This document shows positions 12,868 to 20,974 of a DNA stretch of 23,313 nucleotides, piece by piece. Both the position numbers and the translations under genes were made by a program. The notes below the pieces were generated by a model. It was not told the DNA's origin and ran no database searches. It saw nothing but the letters and a program-made list of their open reading frames with translations. Origin of the DNA: a bacterium (GTDB taxonomy: Archaea; Nanoarchaeota; Nanoarchaeia; Woesearchaeales; UBA10216); NCBI GenBank assembly GCA_024206195.1, contig JAAGZO010000513.1, positions 1 through 23,313 of the forward strand, read 5' to 3'. Each line of letters opens with the position of its first letter. The stretch's first letter is position 1.

Positions 12868-14583
12868 GTAAACAAAGACCGGGACCAGCTTCTGAGAAGC
12901 AAGCTAAATTCCTGCAGTCAAAATCAGATATAACAGTATTCGGTGGGGCTTAAAAATCCAGTGGTCACACCTAAAAACTCCCCTGCTAATTCGGTGAAGA
13001 CTAAGTACTCTTGTATATGTTAATACCGAGCCGAACGATTAGATTCGTGGGTGTAGAGACTAATGTGTGAAGAGAGTAGCACAGGTAGGTATCAAGTGAT
13101 GCCGAAACGTAGGGCTGTGTATTTACACAGAAGATTTAGTCCGACAACACAGGAAACTGTGGGAAGAGTGTAACGACTCTAAAACTGAACCACGGCTGGT
13201 AGTGGTAAATCATACTTAGGGATAATGGATATGTTACAGTATGTGCATATGCCAGAGTTTCGAGGAGTAATGGTGAGGCGTACAACACCTATGATTAAAG
13301 GAGTAGGTGGTCTCCTTGACACAGCTCAAAACATGTATAAGGAAATTGTCCCTAACGTAAAAGTCAAACCTTCAACAATGGAGTTCATCTTCCCTAGCGG
13401 GGCTGAGATCAAGATGTGTCACTGCGAGAAAGCCTCAGATAAACACAATTTCCAAGGCTGGCAAGTAGCTGCATTCCTCATCGATGAAGGGCAGCAGATG
13501 CTGGAAGAGCAGGTCGTTTATTTTATCTCTCGTATGCGTACAATGGCTAATATGAAGCCAGTTATGAAGATCACTTGTAACCCAGAATACAATTGTTACT
13601 TGAGGAAGTGGTTACAGGATGCGGGATATCTTGATGAAAATAACTATGGAATCCCTCTTCCAGAAATGGATGGGGTTGAGAAGTGGTTTATCCGTCAAGG
13701 TAATGATATGATTTGGGCTGCTTCAAGAGAAGAGTTGATAGAACAGTATGGTGAAGATTCGGGTCCTATGAGTTTTCGCTTTGTATCTGCCACATGTGAA
13801 GACAATCCCGTTTTGTTACGTCACGATTCCTCCTACCTCTCAAGACTTAAATCCCTCCCTCGTATAGAGATGATGCGCCTTTTAAAAGGTGCTTGGCTTG
13901 TTCAGGAAACATCCGCAGGTCACTACAAAAAAGATTGGACAACACCAGTTATGATAAGTGACGTTCCAGAGTTGACACGGATTGTAAGGGCTTATGACTT
14001 GGCAGGTTCAATACCATCTGAGAAATACCCCGACCCCGACTACACGGTTGGTGTTCTGATGGGTGTTGATGCTCAATACCAAATATACATACTTGATGTT
14101 ACAAGGTATAGGAAAAGGTATGCGGGGGTCATTGATGAGATTATACAGACGGGGTTGCAAGATAAAGAAGACTGGGGGGATTTGGTAACTACTTATATAC
14201 CAGAAGATCCTTCCAGTAGTGGTAAAGCAGCTTGTGATCAGATGATTGGTGAAATCTCATCTTATGGTATACGTGTCAAGCGTATGAAAACTTCTAACGT
14301 TAAGAACAGGAAACTTAAAGCTTTCGAACCTTTTGCAGTAGCTGCAGAAAACCAAATGGTTAATGTGGTCAAGGCAGATTGGAACGACACTTTCCACGAG
14401 GAGTTAGAAGTATTTGACCCAAGTGTGAGAATATCTGGAGTACATGATGATATTGTTGATGCTACAGCAGACGCATTTCAAGTCATTAAGAAAGATAAGG
14501 TACACAAAGCATTCGCAATGCCAACAAACCTTACATCCCGTAATACAAACCTAACCAAACTAAGGAAGACCATAGGTAATTAA
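12864..14583 (+). CDS. terL: terminase large subunit, interrupted by a group I intron
   Basis: Two exons, 12864-12950 and 13195-14583, give 491 residues after splicing. Exon 1 encodes 29 residues ending TVFGGA; exon 2 begins AGSGKSYLGI, restoring Walker A GGAAGSGKS (27-35). Walker B is FLIDEGQQ (Asp126, Glu127) and the coupling motif is KITCNP (154-159). The nuclease domain has RAYDLA (Asp297) and a C-terminal HDDIVDA (about 446-452), as in RNase H-like terminase nucleases. The enzyme drives ATP-powered DNA packaging into the prohead and cuts the concatemer. Without splicing, translation stops at the TAA at 12951-12953. The ATG overlaps the upstream endonuclease stop (ATGA). The intron lies between codons (phase 0). 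Confidence 0.92.
12951..13194 (+). ncRNA. group I self-splicing intron (IA-like, no ORF)
   Basis: A 244-nt intron starting after exon U12950 and ending in G13194. P1 pairs the exon end GGGGCU with the guide near 12963-12970, with a U-G pair at the splice site. The core is P3 CCCTGC (12981)/GTAGGG (13109), P4 TCGGT (12991)/ACCGA (13025), P5 GTAC/GTAT (13005/13013), P6 ACGA (13035)/TCGT (13045) and P7 GACTAA (13058)/TTAGTC (13136). P8 is CTGTGT/ACACAG (13115-13130). P7.1 GTGT/GCAC and P7.2 GGTAT/ATGCC between P7 and P3 indicate subgroup IA. P9 is CACAG-GAAA-CTGTG (13148-13161), then AGAGT/ACTCT. The S-type AAGATTTAGTCC and R-type GAGACTAA boxes are clear. Confidence 0.9.
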
Positions 14584-14601
14584 GGGAGAGTGTTTAAATA
14601 T

Positions 14602-14630
14602 TTGTAAAACATCAACCTTCGTGGTATAAT
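14602..14630 (+). promoter_or_regulatory. promoter of the portal unit
   Basis: TTGTAA (14602-14607), a 17-nt spacer and TATAAT (14625-14630) inside the same TGGTATAATTAGGG core as the 10644 promoter. Start expected near 14637, within the left arm of the terminator that follows. Confidence 0.8.
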
Positions 14631-14633
14631 TAG

Positions 14634-14667
14634 GGCTTAGGCATTTCATGTGTCTAAGCCTTTTATT
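14634..14667 (+). terminator. terminator of the terminase transcript
   Basis: GGCTTAG (14634-14640) pairs with CTAAGCC (14654-14660), followed by TTTTATTTT. RNA started at the overlapping promoter begins inside the left arm and should not form the full hairpin. Confidence 0.8.
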
Positions 14668-14772
14668 TTATACAGAGTAGAGTTTCCCCTAAGTGTGTTA
14701 ACTTTAGCACACCCTGTGTAGATCTTCCACATTTATTTGTGGTCTTTTCGAAAAGATATATGAGGTGTATTG

Positions 14773-16365
14773 ATGACTAAACCGCATCCCGCTAGAAAGA
14801 AGCGAGGTCGCAAAGGTGGTGGCACCCAAAGTACCAACAAGAGTGAAAATGTGAACAAAGCTGTTCCGTCCTCTCCACGTATTCGTAAACGTGCGGTTGG
14901 TACCAATGCGATAGATGCTATTCAAAAATGGACTTGTCAACTTAAACCGTTTGAACTCCGTTTTCCCCATAACATAGAAACTTTCCATGAAATGTATACA
15001 CGAGATGACGCAGTGGGTGGTGTACTCAATGCTACATACGCCCTTGTTGAGAATGCATTTAATCAGTGGAGGGTGAAACCTAATAATAAAAACCCTGACA
15101 GTGTGGCTGCTGCAGAAATTGTCAAACATATTTTCAATAATATGAATGAGAGTACCCTACGCACTGTAGCAAGAAATGCAGCCACATTCAATCAGTTCGG
15201 TTTTTCAGTTTTAGAGAAAGATTACCGTAAACCAAAACCTGACGAATACTCTGGTGACCTTCCTAAAGGTGTTTCCTATGAAGATTTGTGGTTTATTGAC
15301 CGTTTGCGTATGATACCCCAGCGTTCTCTTGACGTAAGTGAACCCTTTGTTATCGGGGGTGATGGTAGGGATATTAAAGCTGTACGTCAAAATGTTAGGT
15401 GGTTTACAAACTCCAGTCACGCTTTACGAACATGGGAGCCACCACACAAGACGGTAACTATCAGACGTAATAAGTTTATGTTGTTCACACTGAATGGTAC
15501 TGACAGCAATCCAATGGGGACTTCACCATTAGAACAGATTTGGACTTCTTGGAAGGAGAAGAAATTCTTCGAAAACTACCTATCAGTTGGTGTAAGTAAA
15601 GATATGGCGGGTATGCCTCTCTTAGAGATCCCCCAAGATATCTTAGACCGAGCAAACACAGACCCAAATTCACCAGAAGCTATGCTTGTTCAAAGTATGG
15701 CAGAAGATGTAGCAGCAATGCACGCTGGTGAGCAAAATATGATGATCATGCCCTCTGACCCATTCAGTGAAGGTAGTGGTAGTAATAAAGCTTATAACCT
15801 AAAGTTTATTGGTGTTGATGGCAATGGTAAACAGTTTGACCTGCAAGAAGCTATCCAGAAGCGTAAGGAAGCCATTTACCAATCCTTTGGTGCTCTTAAC
15901 TTAATCTCTAATGATAGCAAAGGTGGTTACAATCAACTTGAAGGTCAGAACGCTATTCACCTTTATTTTGTTAACCGTATAATCAGCATCATCACAGAAG
16001 CTATCAATAAAGACCTCATCCCCCAGATACTTCAATTATCAGGTATTAAATTACACGGTAAAGACATACCTAGATTCGAAGCCGGTGAAATTGAACCTAT
16101 CTCTCTAGAAGAAGTTAGTAAGATGTTCCAGCGCGTTAAAAGTGTTAACGGGTTCCTACCTACTAAAGAGATTTGGATTGAAACTTACCAGAAACTTGGT
16201 TATGACACCGAGCATCTTGAAGATCTCTCCCAAGAAGAACTTTTCTCATTATCAGAATCTGGTTCTAAAGGTTCTAGTAGAAGTGGTGAGAGTATGGGGA
16301 CGTCGGGAACAGGAGATACTCAGATGACAGTTGGAGGTGATAACAACATGGATAACACCGCCTAG
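14773..16365 (+). CDS. portal protein, Mu gp29 (DUF935)-like
   Basis: ATG 14773 follows GAGGTG (14763-14767); an in-frame TTG sits directly before it. The 530-residue protein has a basic, low-complexity N-terminus (ARKKRGRKGGG), then the portal core. DDAVGGVLNATYALVENAF, FGFSVLEKDYRK, a middle segment around NPMGTSPLEQIW and FGALNLISND recall Mu gp29-like portals. The C-terminus is Ser/Gly-rich. The portal dodecamer forms the head vertex through which DNA enters and to which terminase and neck proteins bind. Synteny with terminase before and protease, decoration and capsid genes after supports the call. Confidence 0.85.
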   Translation: MTKPHPARKKRGRKGGGTQSTNKSENVNKAVPSSPRIRKRAVGTNAIDAIQKWTCQLKPFELRFPHNIETFHEMYTRDDAVGGVLNATYALVENAFNQWRVKPNNKNPDSVAAAEIVKHIFNNMNESTLRTVARNAATFNQFGFSVLEKDYRKPKPDEYSGDLPKGVSYEDLWFIDRLRMIPQRSLDVSEPFVIGGDGRDIKAVRQNVRWFTNSSHALRTWEPPHKTVTIRRNKFMLFTLNGTDSNPMGTSPLEQIWTSWKEKKFFENYLSVGVSKDMAGMPLLEIPQDILDRANTDPNSPEAMLVQSMAEDVAAMHAGEQNMMIMPSDPFSEGSGSNKAYNLKFIGVDGNGKQFDLQEAIQKRKEAIYQSFGALNLISNDSKGGYNQLEGQNAIHLYFVNRIISIITEAINKDLIPQILQLSGIKLHGKDIPRFEAGEIEPISLEEVSKMFQRVKSVNGFLPTKEIWIETYQKLGYDTEHLEDLSQEELFSLSESGSKGSSRSGESMGTSGTGDTQMTVGGDNNMDNTA

Positions 16366-16393
16366 TATCGTCCTTAAACATTATCTATAAGTG

Positions 16394-16460
16394 AAATAAG
16401 GGTTGCAATACTTGAATTAACGGTAATTATATCTCTAAGTATTTGCAATACCTTATTTTG
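16394..16460 (+). terminator. long imperfect inverted repeat after the portal gene
   Basis: AAATAAGG (16394-16401), TTGCAA (16403-16408) and TACTT (16409-16413) are complementary, in order, to CCTTATTT (16451-16458), TTGCAA (16443-16448) and AAGTA (16437-16441). The AT-rich 19-bp stem ends in TTATTTTG and could terminate portal transcripts. The right arm contains the -35 box of the next promoter. Confidence 0.55.
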
Positions 16461-16471
16461 TATGTTATAAT
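16443..16471 (+). promoter_or_regulatory. promoter of the head-protein unit
   Basis: TTGCAA (16443-16448), a 17-nt spacer and TATAAT (16466-16471), with an extended TG. Start near 16478, 15 nt before the protease gene. Confidence 0.75.
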
Positions 16472-16492
16472 TGATTCTATCGAGGAAATATT

Positions 16493-17677
16493 ATGCCCTT
16501 CACTAGTAATGAAGAAGCTAGAAAGAAAATTCCCGCACTGTCCTCATCTTCTGATAAACAGGTAGAACATTTTATTAAAGTGTTCAACACCCTTACCTCT
16601 CAAGGTGTCAAAGAAGGTGAAGCAATCCCTATCGCAATCAGCGAATCCAAAAAAGTTGAGAAAGATACGGAAGAAGATTCAACTGTTCGCGGTGCGAACT
16701 TCACTCTTGTATCTAAAGCAACCCCTGCAGATGTAAAACGAGACAAAGCTGGTAACATCGTCTACCAAGGTAAGAAGTTTGCAGGTTTTAATAAACCTAG
16801 GAAATCTGACCGTGAAGGTAAAGATGGTATGGTGGTAGCTAAGAGAGGTAACCAAATTAAATTGGTTCATTTCGGAGATGCTAACATGAGACATAATTAC
16901 TCATCAGAAGCGAATGATGCTTACCATGCAAGACACGGAAGCGAAAGTGATGTGTTTTCAGCTAAGTACTGGAGTAACAACTGGTTGTGGCCTAAAGGAA
17001 GTCTTAAAGGTAAGGGTGGTAAACCTTGGGTTCCTTTAAAGAAGAGTGAGGTTATGGAAATGGATAAAAATAAAGACGCATTCACTCACTTACTTCAAAG
17101 TATGTTATCAATGCTCAGCGGTGATAAGAAAGAAGTAGATGAGTACGAAGACATCGACGATCTTTACGATGATGAAGACGAACTAGAAGATATTGAAGAC
17201 TCTACTTGGAATGAAAATGATGGTGATGTGTTCTTCAATAAAGATAAAAACCATGTAGAACTTGTTAAACAGTTCGATGAAGAAGAAATGGTTGCGATCG
17301 AACCTCTTTACATCAACGTAGGGGATGTTGACGCTCACGGTGATGGTATCTCTGATGAAGAGTTAGACAAGCTTATCGACAACTTCAATAAGAATATTAA
17401 AAACATAAGTGGGAATATCCATCACACTTATATGACTGATGGTTTTTACCCAGTTAAAGCTTACCGTATGCCAATGGATGTATATATTGGTGACACCACA
17501 AATCCTCACAGTATGGTAAAGATACCTGAAGGTCAGCCAGTTGTCAAGGTTCAATTCCGAGACAATGTTATTGGTAAAGAGCTTTGGGAGAAACGTAAGT
17601 GCGGAACACTCCGTGGAGTTAGTATTGGTGCTAAAGGTAAGCGAGTTAAGAATCCGAATTATCAAGGAGACATGTAG
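16493..17677 (+). CDS. XkdF-like prohead protease with extra N-terminal domains
   Basis: A 394-residue multidomain protein. Residues 10-54 (KKIPALSSSSDKQVEHFIK and following) form a small helical module seen in other phage head proteins. Residues about 85-180 carry a basic module with HFGDANMRHN, ARHG and AKYWSNNWLWPKG, also typical of phage structural proteins. An acidic Asp/Glu linker (about 214-246) follows. The C-terminal domain (about 262-394) resembles XkdF-type prohead proteases: NVGDVDAHGDGISDEELDKL, His310/His311 and RGVSIGAKG with Ser377 as candidate catalytic residues. It would cleave scaffold and capsid precursors in the prohead. The stop and the next start overlap by one base. 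Confidence 0.75.
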   Translation: MPFTSNEEARKKIPALSSSSDKQVEHFIKVFNTLTSQGVKEGEAIPIAISESKKVEKDTEEDSTVRGANFTLVSKATPADVKRDKAGNIVYQGKKFAGFNKPRKSDREGKDGMVVAKRGNQIKLVHFGDANMRHNYSSEANDAYHARHGSESDVFSAKYWSNNWLWPKGSLKGKGGKPWVPLKKSEVMEMDKNKDAFTHLLQSMLSMLSGDKKEVDEYEDIDDLYDDEDELEDIEDSTWNENDGDVFFNKDKNHVELVKQFDEEEMVAIEPLYINVGDVDAHGDGISDEELDKLIDNFNKNIKNISGNIHHTYMTDGFYPVKAYRMPMDVYIGDTTNPHSMVKIPEGQPVVKVQFRDNVIGKELWEKRKCGTLRGVSIGAKGKRVKNPNYQGDM

Positions 17678-18636
17678 TGGCCTACAAAAACACTAAAGCT
17701 GAATACCTTCTTGAAGATGTTACTTTTGAACATGAAGATGCGCACCTTGCTTACACATTAGGTAGTGGTGCTGCTAGTAAGATGAACGAAGCTTACCTTC
17801 TAAAAGGTGATGATTTAACTCTTTCTGAAGAAGAAGAGGTTGAATTGACATCGATTATCAAAGCTGCTGAAGGAGATCTTCCAAATTCAGCTTTTGCGTA
17901 TGTTCCTGACCCAGATAAAACCTCCACCCGTAAACTACGTATCGATGATGCAAATCATACACGAGCTGCTGTAGCGGCTTTAGGTGAAGGTTTTCGTGGT
18001 GATAAGGTAGAAATACCTGAACAGGATCTTCCTGCTGTTAAACGTAAAGTAAAATCAGCTTACGAGAAATTCTTCCCTGAGAACGAAGTACCTGATGTAC
18101 TGAAATCTCTAGAGAATAACAATGATGCCTTATCGGTATCGAAAACTAACCAAGCCGATACAGGCGAATCAATTAAGGAAAATTCTGTGACAGATAAAGT
18201 AGAACTATCTAAATCTGAACTAGACGACCTTCTTAAGATGAAAGAGCAACTAGCTGCTTATCAAGAGAAAGAAGCTGTGGAACTTAAGAAGTCTAAAGAA
18301 GATATCGTGAAATCAGCAACATTTATCGAGTCTCAAGAGGCTGTTGTTGAAGCTCTTATTAAGTCTGAAGATAAAGAGCTTATTGAAGGTATTATTATTA
18401 AAGCTGTAGAGGCTATCGAGAAGGCTAAAGAGGAAGTTAAGGCAGAAATGCAAACCTCTATCGATGAAGCTCTTGAGAAAGCATCTAAAGCAGAAGAAAA
18501 AGCTGAAATGGTTAAGTCAGAGTTTGCTGAACCTGCGGCTATCGAGGGTGACAATAGCTCTCTAGAAGATGGTGAGAAAGAGATTAAGAAATCTAACTCA
18601 CTAGCAAACTTTATCAAAGAAAACTACAACAAGTAA
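17677..18636 (+). CDS. scaffold-like head assembly protein (319 aa)
   Basis: GTG start overlapping the protease stop (TAGTG). The N-terminal 145 residues or so form a globular module (LPNSAFAYVPDPDKTSTRKL, then DANHTRAAVAALGEGF) of a kind often joined to phage head proteases. Residues about 170-290 are a long, very acidic and lysine-rich coiled coil, as in internal scaffolds. Position between protease and decoration/capsid genes fits a scaffold that shapes the prohead and is then removed by the protease. Assigned by architecture and synteny. Confidence 0.7.
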   Translation: MAYKNTKAEYLLEDVTFEHEDAHLAYTLGSGAASKMNEAYLLKGDDLTLSEEEEVELTSIIKAAEGDLPNSAFAYVPDPDKTSTRKLRIDDANHTRAAVAALGEGFRGDKVEIPEQDLPAVKRKVKSAYEKFFPENEVPDVLKSLENNNDALSVSKTNQADTGESIKENSVTDKVELSKSELDDLLKMKEQLAAYQEKEAVELKKSKEDIVKSATFIESQEAVVEALIKSEDKELIEGIIIKAVEAIEKAKEEVKAEMQTSIDEALEKASKAEEKAEMVKSEFAEPAAIEGDNSSLEDGEKEIKKSNSLANFIKENYNK

Positions 18637-18649
18637 GAGGAAAAGATTA

Positions 18650-19063
18650 ATGGCAACTATTTCAACTTTCCAATCAGATGTACTTCTAGGTCACGTCCAA
18701 TCAAGCGACCTAGGCTATTCATTTAAAGAAGTGCCAGTTCTGTGGGATGCAACAACTACAGGTACTGATGGCGCTATGGCTATGGGTGCGGCAGTTTACG
18801 ACAACTCTGGTACATTTACATGGGCAGCGTCTGCAAACGTTGCAGATGTTGTTGGTGTTATTGTCGACCCACTAGCACAGCAATACGATGAAGCTCTTGT
18901 AGATGGTCAAACATACACAATGGTGATTGCAGTTCGTGGTGCTACTATTGCTGAACAAGCATTCACACTAGCGGGTACAACAACCCCTACTGAAAAGGCA
19001 ACAGCTATTGCAGCATTCGAAGCAGCTGGTGCTAACACTGTTTCAGATAAACTACTAGGTTAA
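18650..19063 (+). CDS. head decoration protein, lambda gpD-like
   Basis: A 137-residue, Ala/Thr/Val-rich beta protein. VPVLWDATTTGTDGAMAMG followed by VVGVIVDPLAQQYDEALVDG is typical of the lambda D-like decoration family (bacteriophage lambda head decoration protein D). Such proteins bind as trimers at the capsid threefold axes and stabilise the expanded head. The ribosome binding site AGAGGAAAAG lies upstream. It sits directly before the major capsid gene, the order seen in lambda (D then E). Confidence 0.85.
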   Translation: MATISTFQSDVLLGHVQSSDLGYSFKEVPVLWDATTTGTDGAMAMGAAVYDNSGTFTWAASANVADVVGVIVDPLAQQYDEALVDGQTYTMVIAVRGATIAEQAFTLAGTTTPTEKATAIAAFEAAGANTVSDKLLG

Positions 19064-19081
19064 TTTAAGGAGAACTAACAA

Positions 19082-20101
19082 ATGGCAAATGCACGTAATA
19101 CGAATTTTACTCTGGTAGACTACACAGAAGAGATTAACCTATTCCCTAAAGTGTGGGACCTGATGACAGGTATGAACCTTTTCGATACTCATAACATTAC
19201 AACCACCGTTGCTCAGGTGGAGTTTGTTCAAGAGAAACTAGCAGAGATTCTGTCCCGTCGTCGTGGTGGTGAGCGTAACTTTATCGCGTCAGAGGATGCT
19301 CGTACTGAGAACTTGAACGTTCCTTTCTTCCCTCTTGATCGTAGCATCACTGCTGCCGATATTCAAAACTTCCGTGAATATGGTACAGGTAATGAATCTA
19401 AGACTGTAACTTCAGAAGTTGCTCGTGTGATGGCTCGAATTCGTTCTTCTCACGCACAGCTTAAAGAAAAGGCTATGTCGCTTGCTTTACAGGGTTTCGG
19501 TCTTGAAGGCTCAGCACCGGGTGTTAACTATGACTACGCTACGGTGTTTGGCCAAACTCAACCATTAGCTCCTGTAGACTTCTCTGACCTGACAACTGAC
19601 CCATTCGATACTCTCGAAGCTGGTGTTCGAGTCCCTATTATCGAGAATGCTCAAGATGGCACTGGTAGTAATTCTAACTATGATATTGTAGGTATCTGTG
19701 GGCGTCAATACTTCTCTGCTGCTATTAACCATCCAGAAGTTGAAGAAGCGTACAAATATTACGAATCTCGCCAAGAACCACTACGTCGTCGTCTAGGTAT
19801 GGGTGACCAAGGTAACTCAATTCGTCTCTTTGAGCACAAAGGTATCATCCTGATTGAAGACCTGTCAGGTAATATTCCAGCAGGTGAAGCTTACTTCTTC
19901 CCTAAAGGTATGCCTGAACAGTTCCGAATGTATGTCTCTCCTGCAGACGACTTCGAATACGCTAACACAGCAGGTCAAGACCTGTACTTGTGGTACAAGG
20001 AAGACGACTTTAACCGAGCTTACAAAGTTGAATCTGAGTGTTCTTTCCTTTGTGTTAATACTCGAATGGATTTAACACCAAAATCTGTAGGTACATTCTA
20101 G
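19082..20101 (+). CDS. major capsid protein, lambda E-like (HK97 fold)
   Basis: A 339-residue protein with AAGGAG before the ATG. The opening (FTLVDYTEEINLFPKVWDLM), the segment VQEKLAEILSRRRGGERNF, the long helix after AADIQNFREYG and the C-terminal DDFNRAYKVESECSFLCVN region match the lambda gpE major capsid family. It forms the icosahedral shell. Codon use looks more regular and slightly more GC-rich than in its neighbours, as often seen in highly expressed capsid genes. A strong terminator follows at 20124. Confidence 0.92.
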   Translation: MANARNTNFTLVDYTEEINLFPKVWDLMTGMNLFDTHNITTTVAQVEFVQEKLAEILSRRRGGERNFIASEDARTENLNVPFFPLDRSITAADIQNFREYGTGNESKTVTSEVARVMARIRSSHAQLKEKAMSLALQGFGLEGSAPGVNYDYATVFGQTQPLAPVDFSDLTTDPFDTLEAGVRVPIIENAQDGTGSNSNYDIVGICGRQYFSAAINHPEVEEAYKYYESRQEPLRRRLGMGDQGNSIRLFEHKGIILIEDLSGNIPAGEAYFFPKGMPEQFRMYVSPADDFEYANTAGQDLYLWYKEDDFNRAYKVESECSFLCVNTRMDLTPKSVGTF

Positions 20102-20123
20102 TTCAGAGTTTACTAACTTTATC

Positions 20124-20152
20124 AAACCCTCTCCTCTTGGAGGGGGTTTTCT
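20124..20152 (+). terminator. intrinsic terminator after the capsid gene
   Basis: AAACCCTCTCC (20124-20134) pairs with GGAGGGGGTTT (20139-20149), one G-U pair and a TCTT loop, followed by a T-rich tail. Confidence 0.9.
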
Positions 20153-20165
20153 TTTATGTTATCAT
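20137..20165 (+). promoter_or_regulatory. weak promoter for the inserted endonuclease
   Basis: TTGGAG (20137-20142), a 17-nt spacer and TATCAT (20160-20165). The -35 box overlaps the terminator stem. The match to consensus is modest. Confidence 0.4.
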
Positions 20166-20196
20166 GTACTCTTACTAATAAAGAGGAGAGTTAGAA

Positions 20197-20958
20197 GTGG
20201 TATCTGGAGTTAAGTTAACAGAAGAACAAGCAATTAAGAGGGTATGGGACAAGTGTAACCTCTTGGGTTTAGAGTTCCACGGTTTCAGTGGTGGCTCATG
20301 GGAAGGAGCTAAGACCACCAAACTTAAACTCTACTGTGATAAGCACAGGCTTGTTTGGAAAACTACTTTATACAGCGGTTTTGTAGGTAAAAGTAATAAA
20401 GGTTGTTTGCAGTGCGGGGTAGAGCGAAGGTCTTCTAAGGCTCTTATCAAAGAAGACACCTACTTAAAAAGGTTCGAAGAAGTTCAGGGGTACAAGTATA
20501 TTTATTGCTTGGAGAAAGGTTTAAAGGCAAAAGATAAGATGGTTATTAAATGTCTTAAGTGTTCAAATATTTTTAAACAAACACCTGATAATCACCTGCA
20601 AGGAAAAGGTTGTGTATCTTGTAAAAGTAGTGGGTATGACAAAAACAAACCAGCCAACATATACTGCGTTTTGTGGGGATTAGGAAACCACTATTTTGTT
20701 AAAGTAGGTGTTACTAACAATGACACTGTAGACCGGATACGGATTCAATCTAATAAAACACCTTATAACCCTTACGTGGTAAAAACATATCATCATAAAT
20801 CAGGAGAGTTCGTAGCTGATTTAGAAAAAGAGATAAAACATAAATTTCCATCAGGAGTAGTTAATAAAGACAAGTTTCCTGATGGTTATACAGAAACATT
20901 TAATTTAAGTGATTACAAAGGAATACTTACTTTTATCAAAACCCGAATGGAACAATAA
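20197..20958 (+). CDS. free-standing GIY-YIG-like homing endonuclease (253 aa)
   Basis: A GTG start with AGAGGAGAG upstream. Two zinc-finger-like modules are visible: C47-x2-H50 with C70/C73, and C119/C122 with C139/C142. The C-terminal domain (about 153-245) is of the T5orf172/MUG113 GIY-YIG type: NIYCVLW, FVKVGVTNN, Arg180/Arg182 and Glu210 in ADLEKEIKHKF. It is a shorter relative in style of the 11635 protein, with two rather than four finger modules. It lies between the capsid gene terminator and the next head gene, the usual site for an inserted intergenic homing gene; the adjacent capsid gene or its downstream flank is the likely target. Confidence 0.8.
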   Translation: MVSGVKLTEEQAIKRVWDKCNLLGLEFHGFSGGSWEGAKTTKLKLYCDKHRLVWKTTLYSGFVGKSNKGCLQCGVERRSSKALIKEDTYLKRFEEVQGYKYIYCLEKGLKAKDKMVIKCLKCSNIFKQTPDNHLQGKGCVSCKSSGYDKNKPANIYCVLWGLGNHYFVKVGVTNNDTVDRIRIQSNKTPYNPYVVKTYHHKSGEFVADLEKEIKHKFPSGVVNKDKFPDGYTETFNLSDYKGILTFIKTRMEQ

Positions 20959-20974
20959 TCTTACGGAGATTACT

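Noticed and set aside
13225..14583. ATG 13225 as the natural start of a complete terminase
   Set aside because: It would lack Walker A. The preceding in-frame codons AGSGKS and the upstream exon show that the coding sequence begins at 12864.
14704..15129. 141-codon reading frame on the minus strand
   Set aside because: It lies opposite the portal gene, has no ribosome binding site, and all supported genes are on the + strand.
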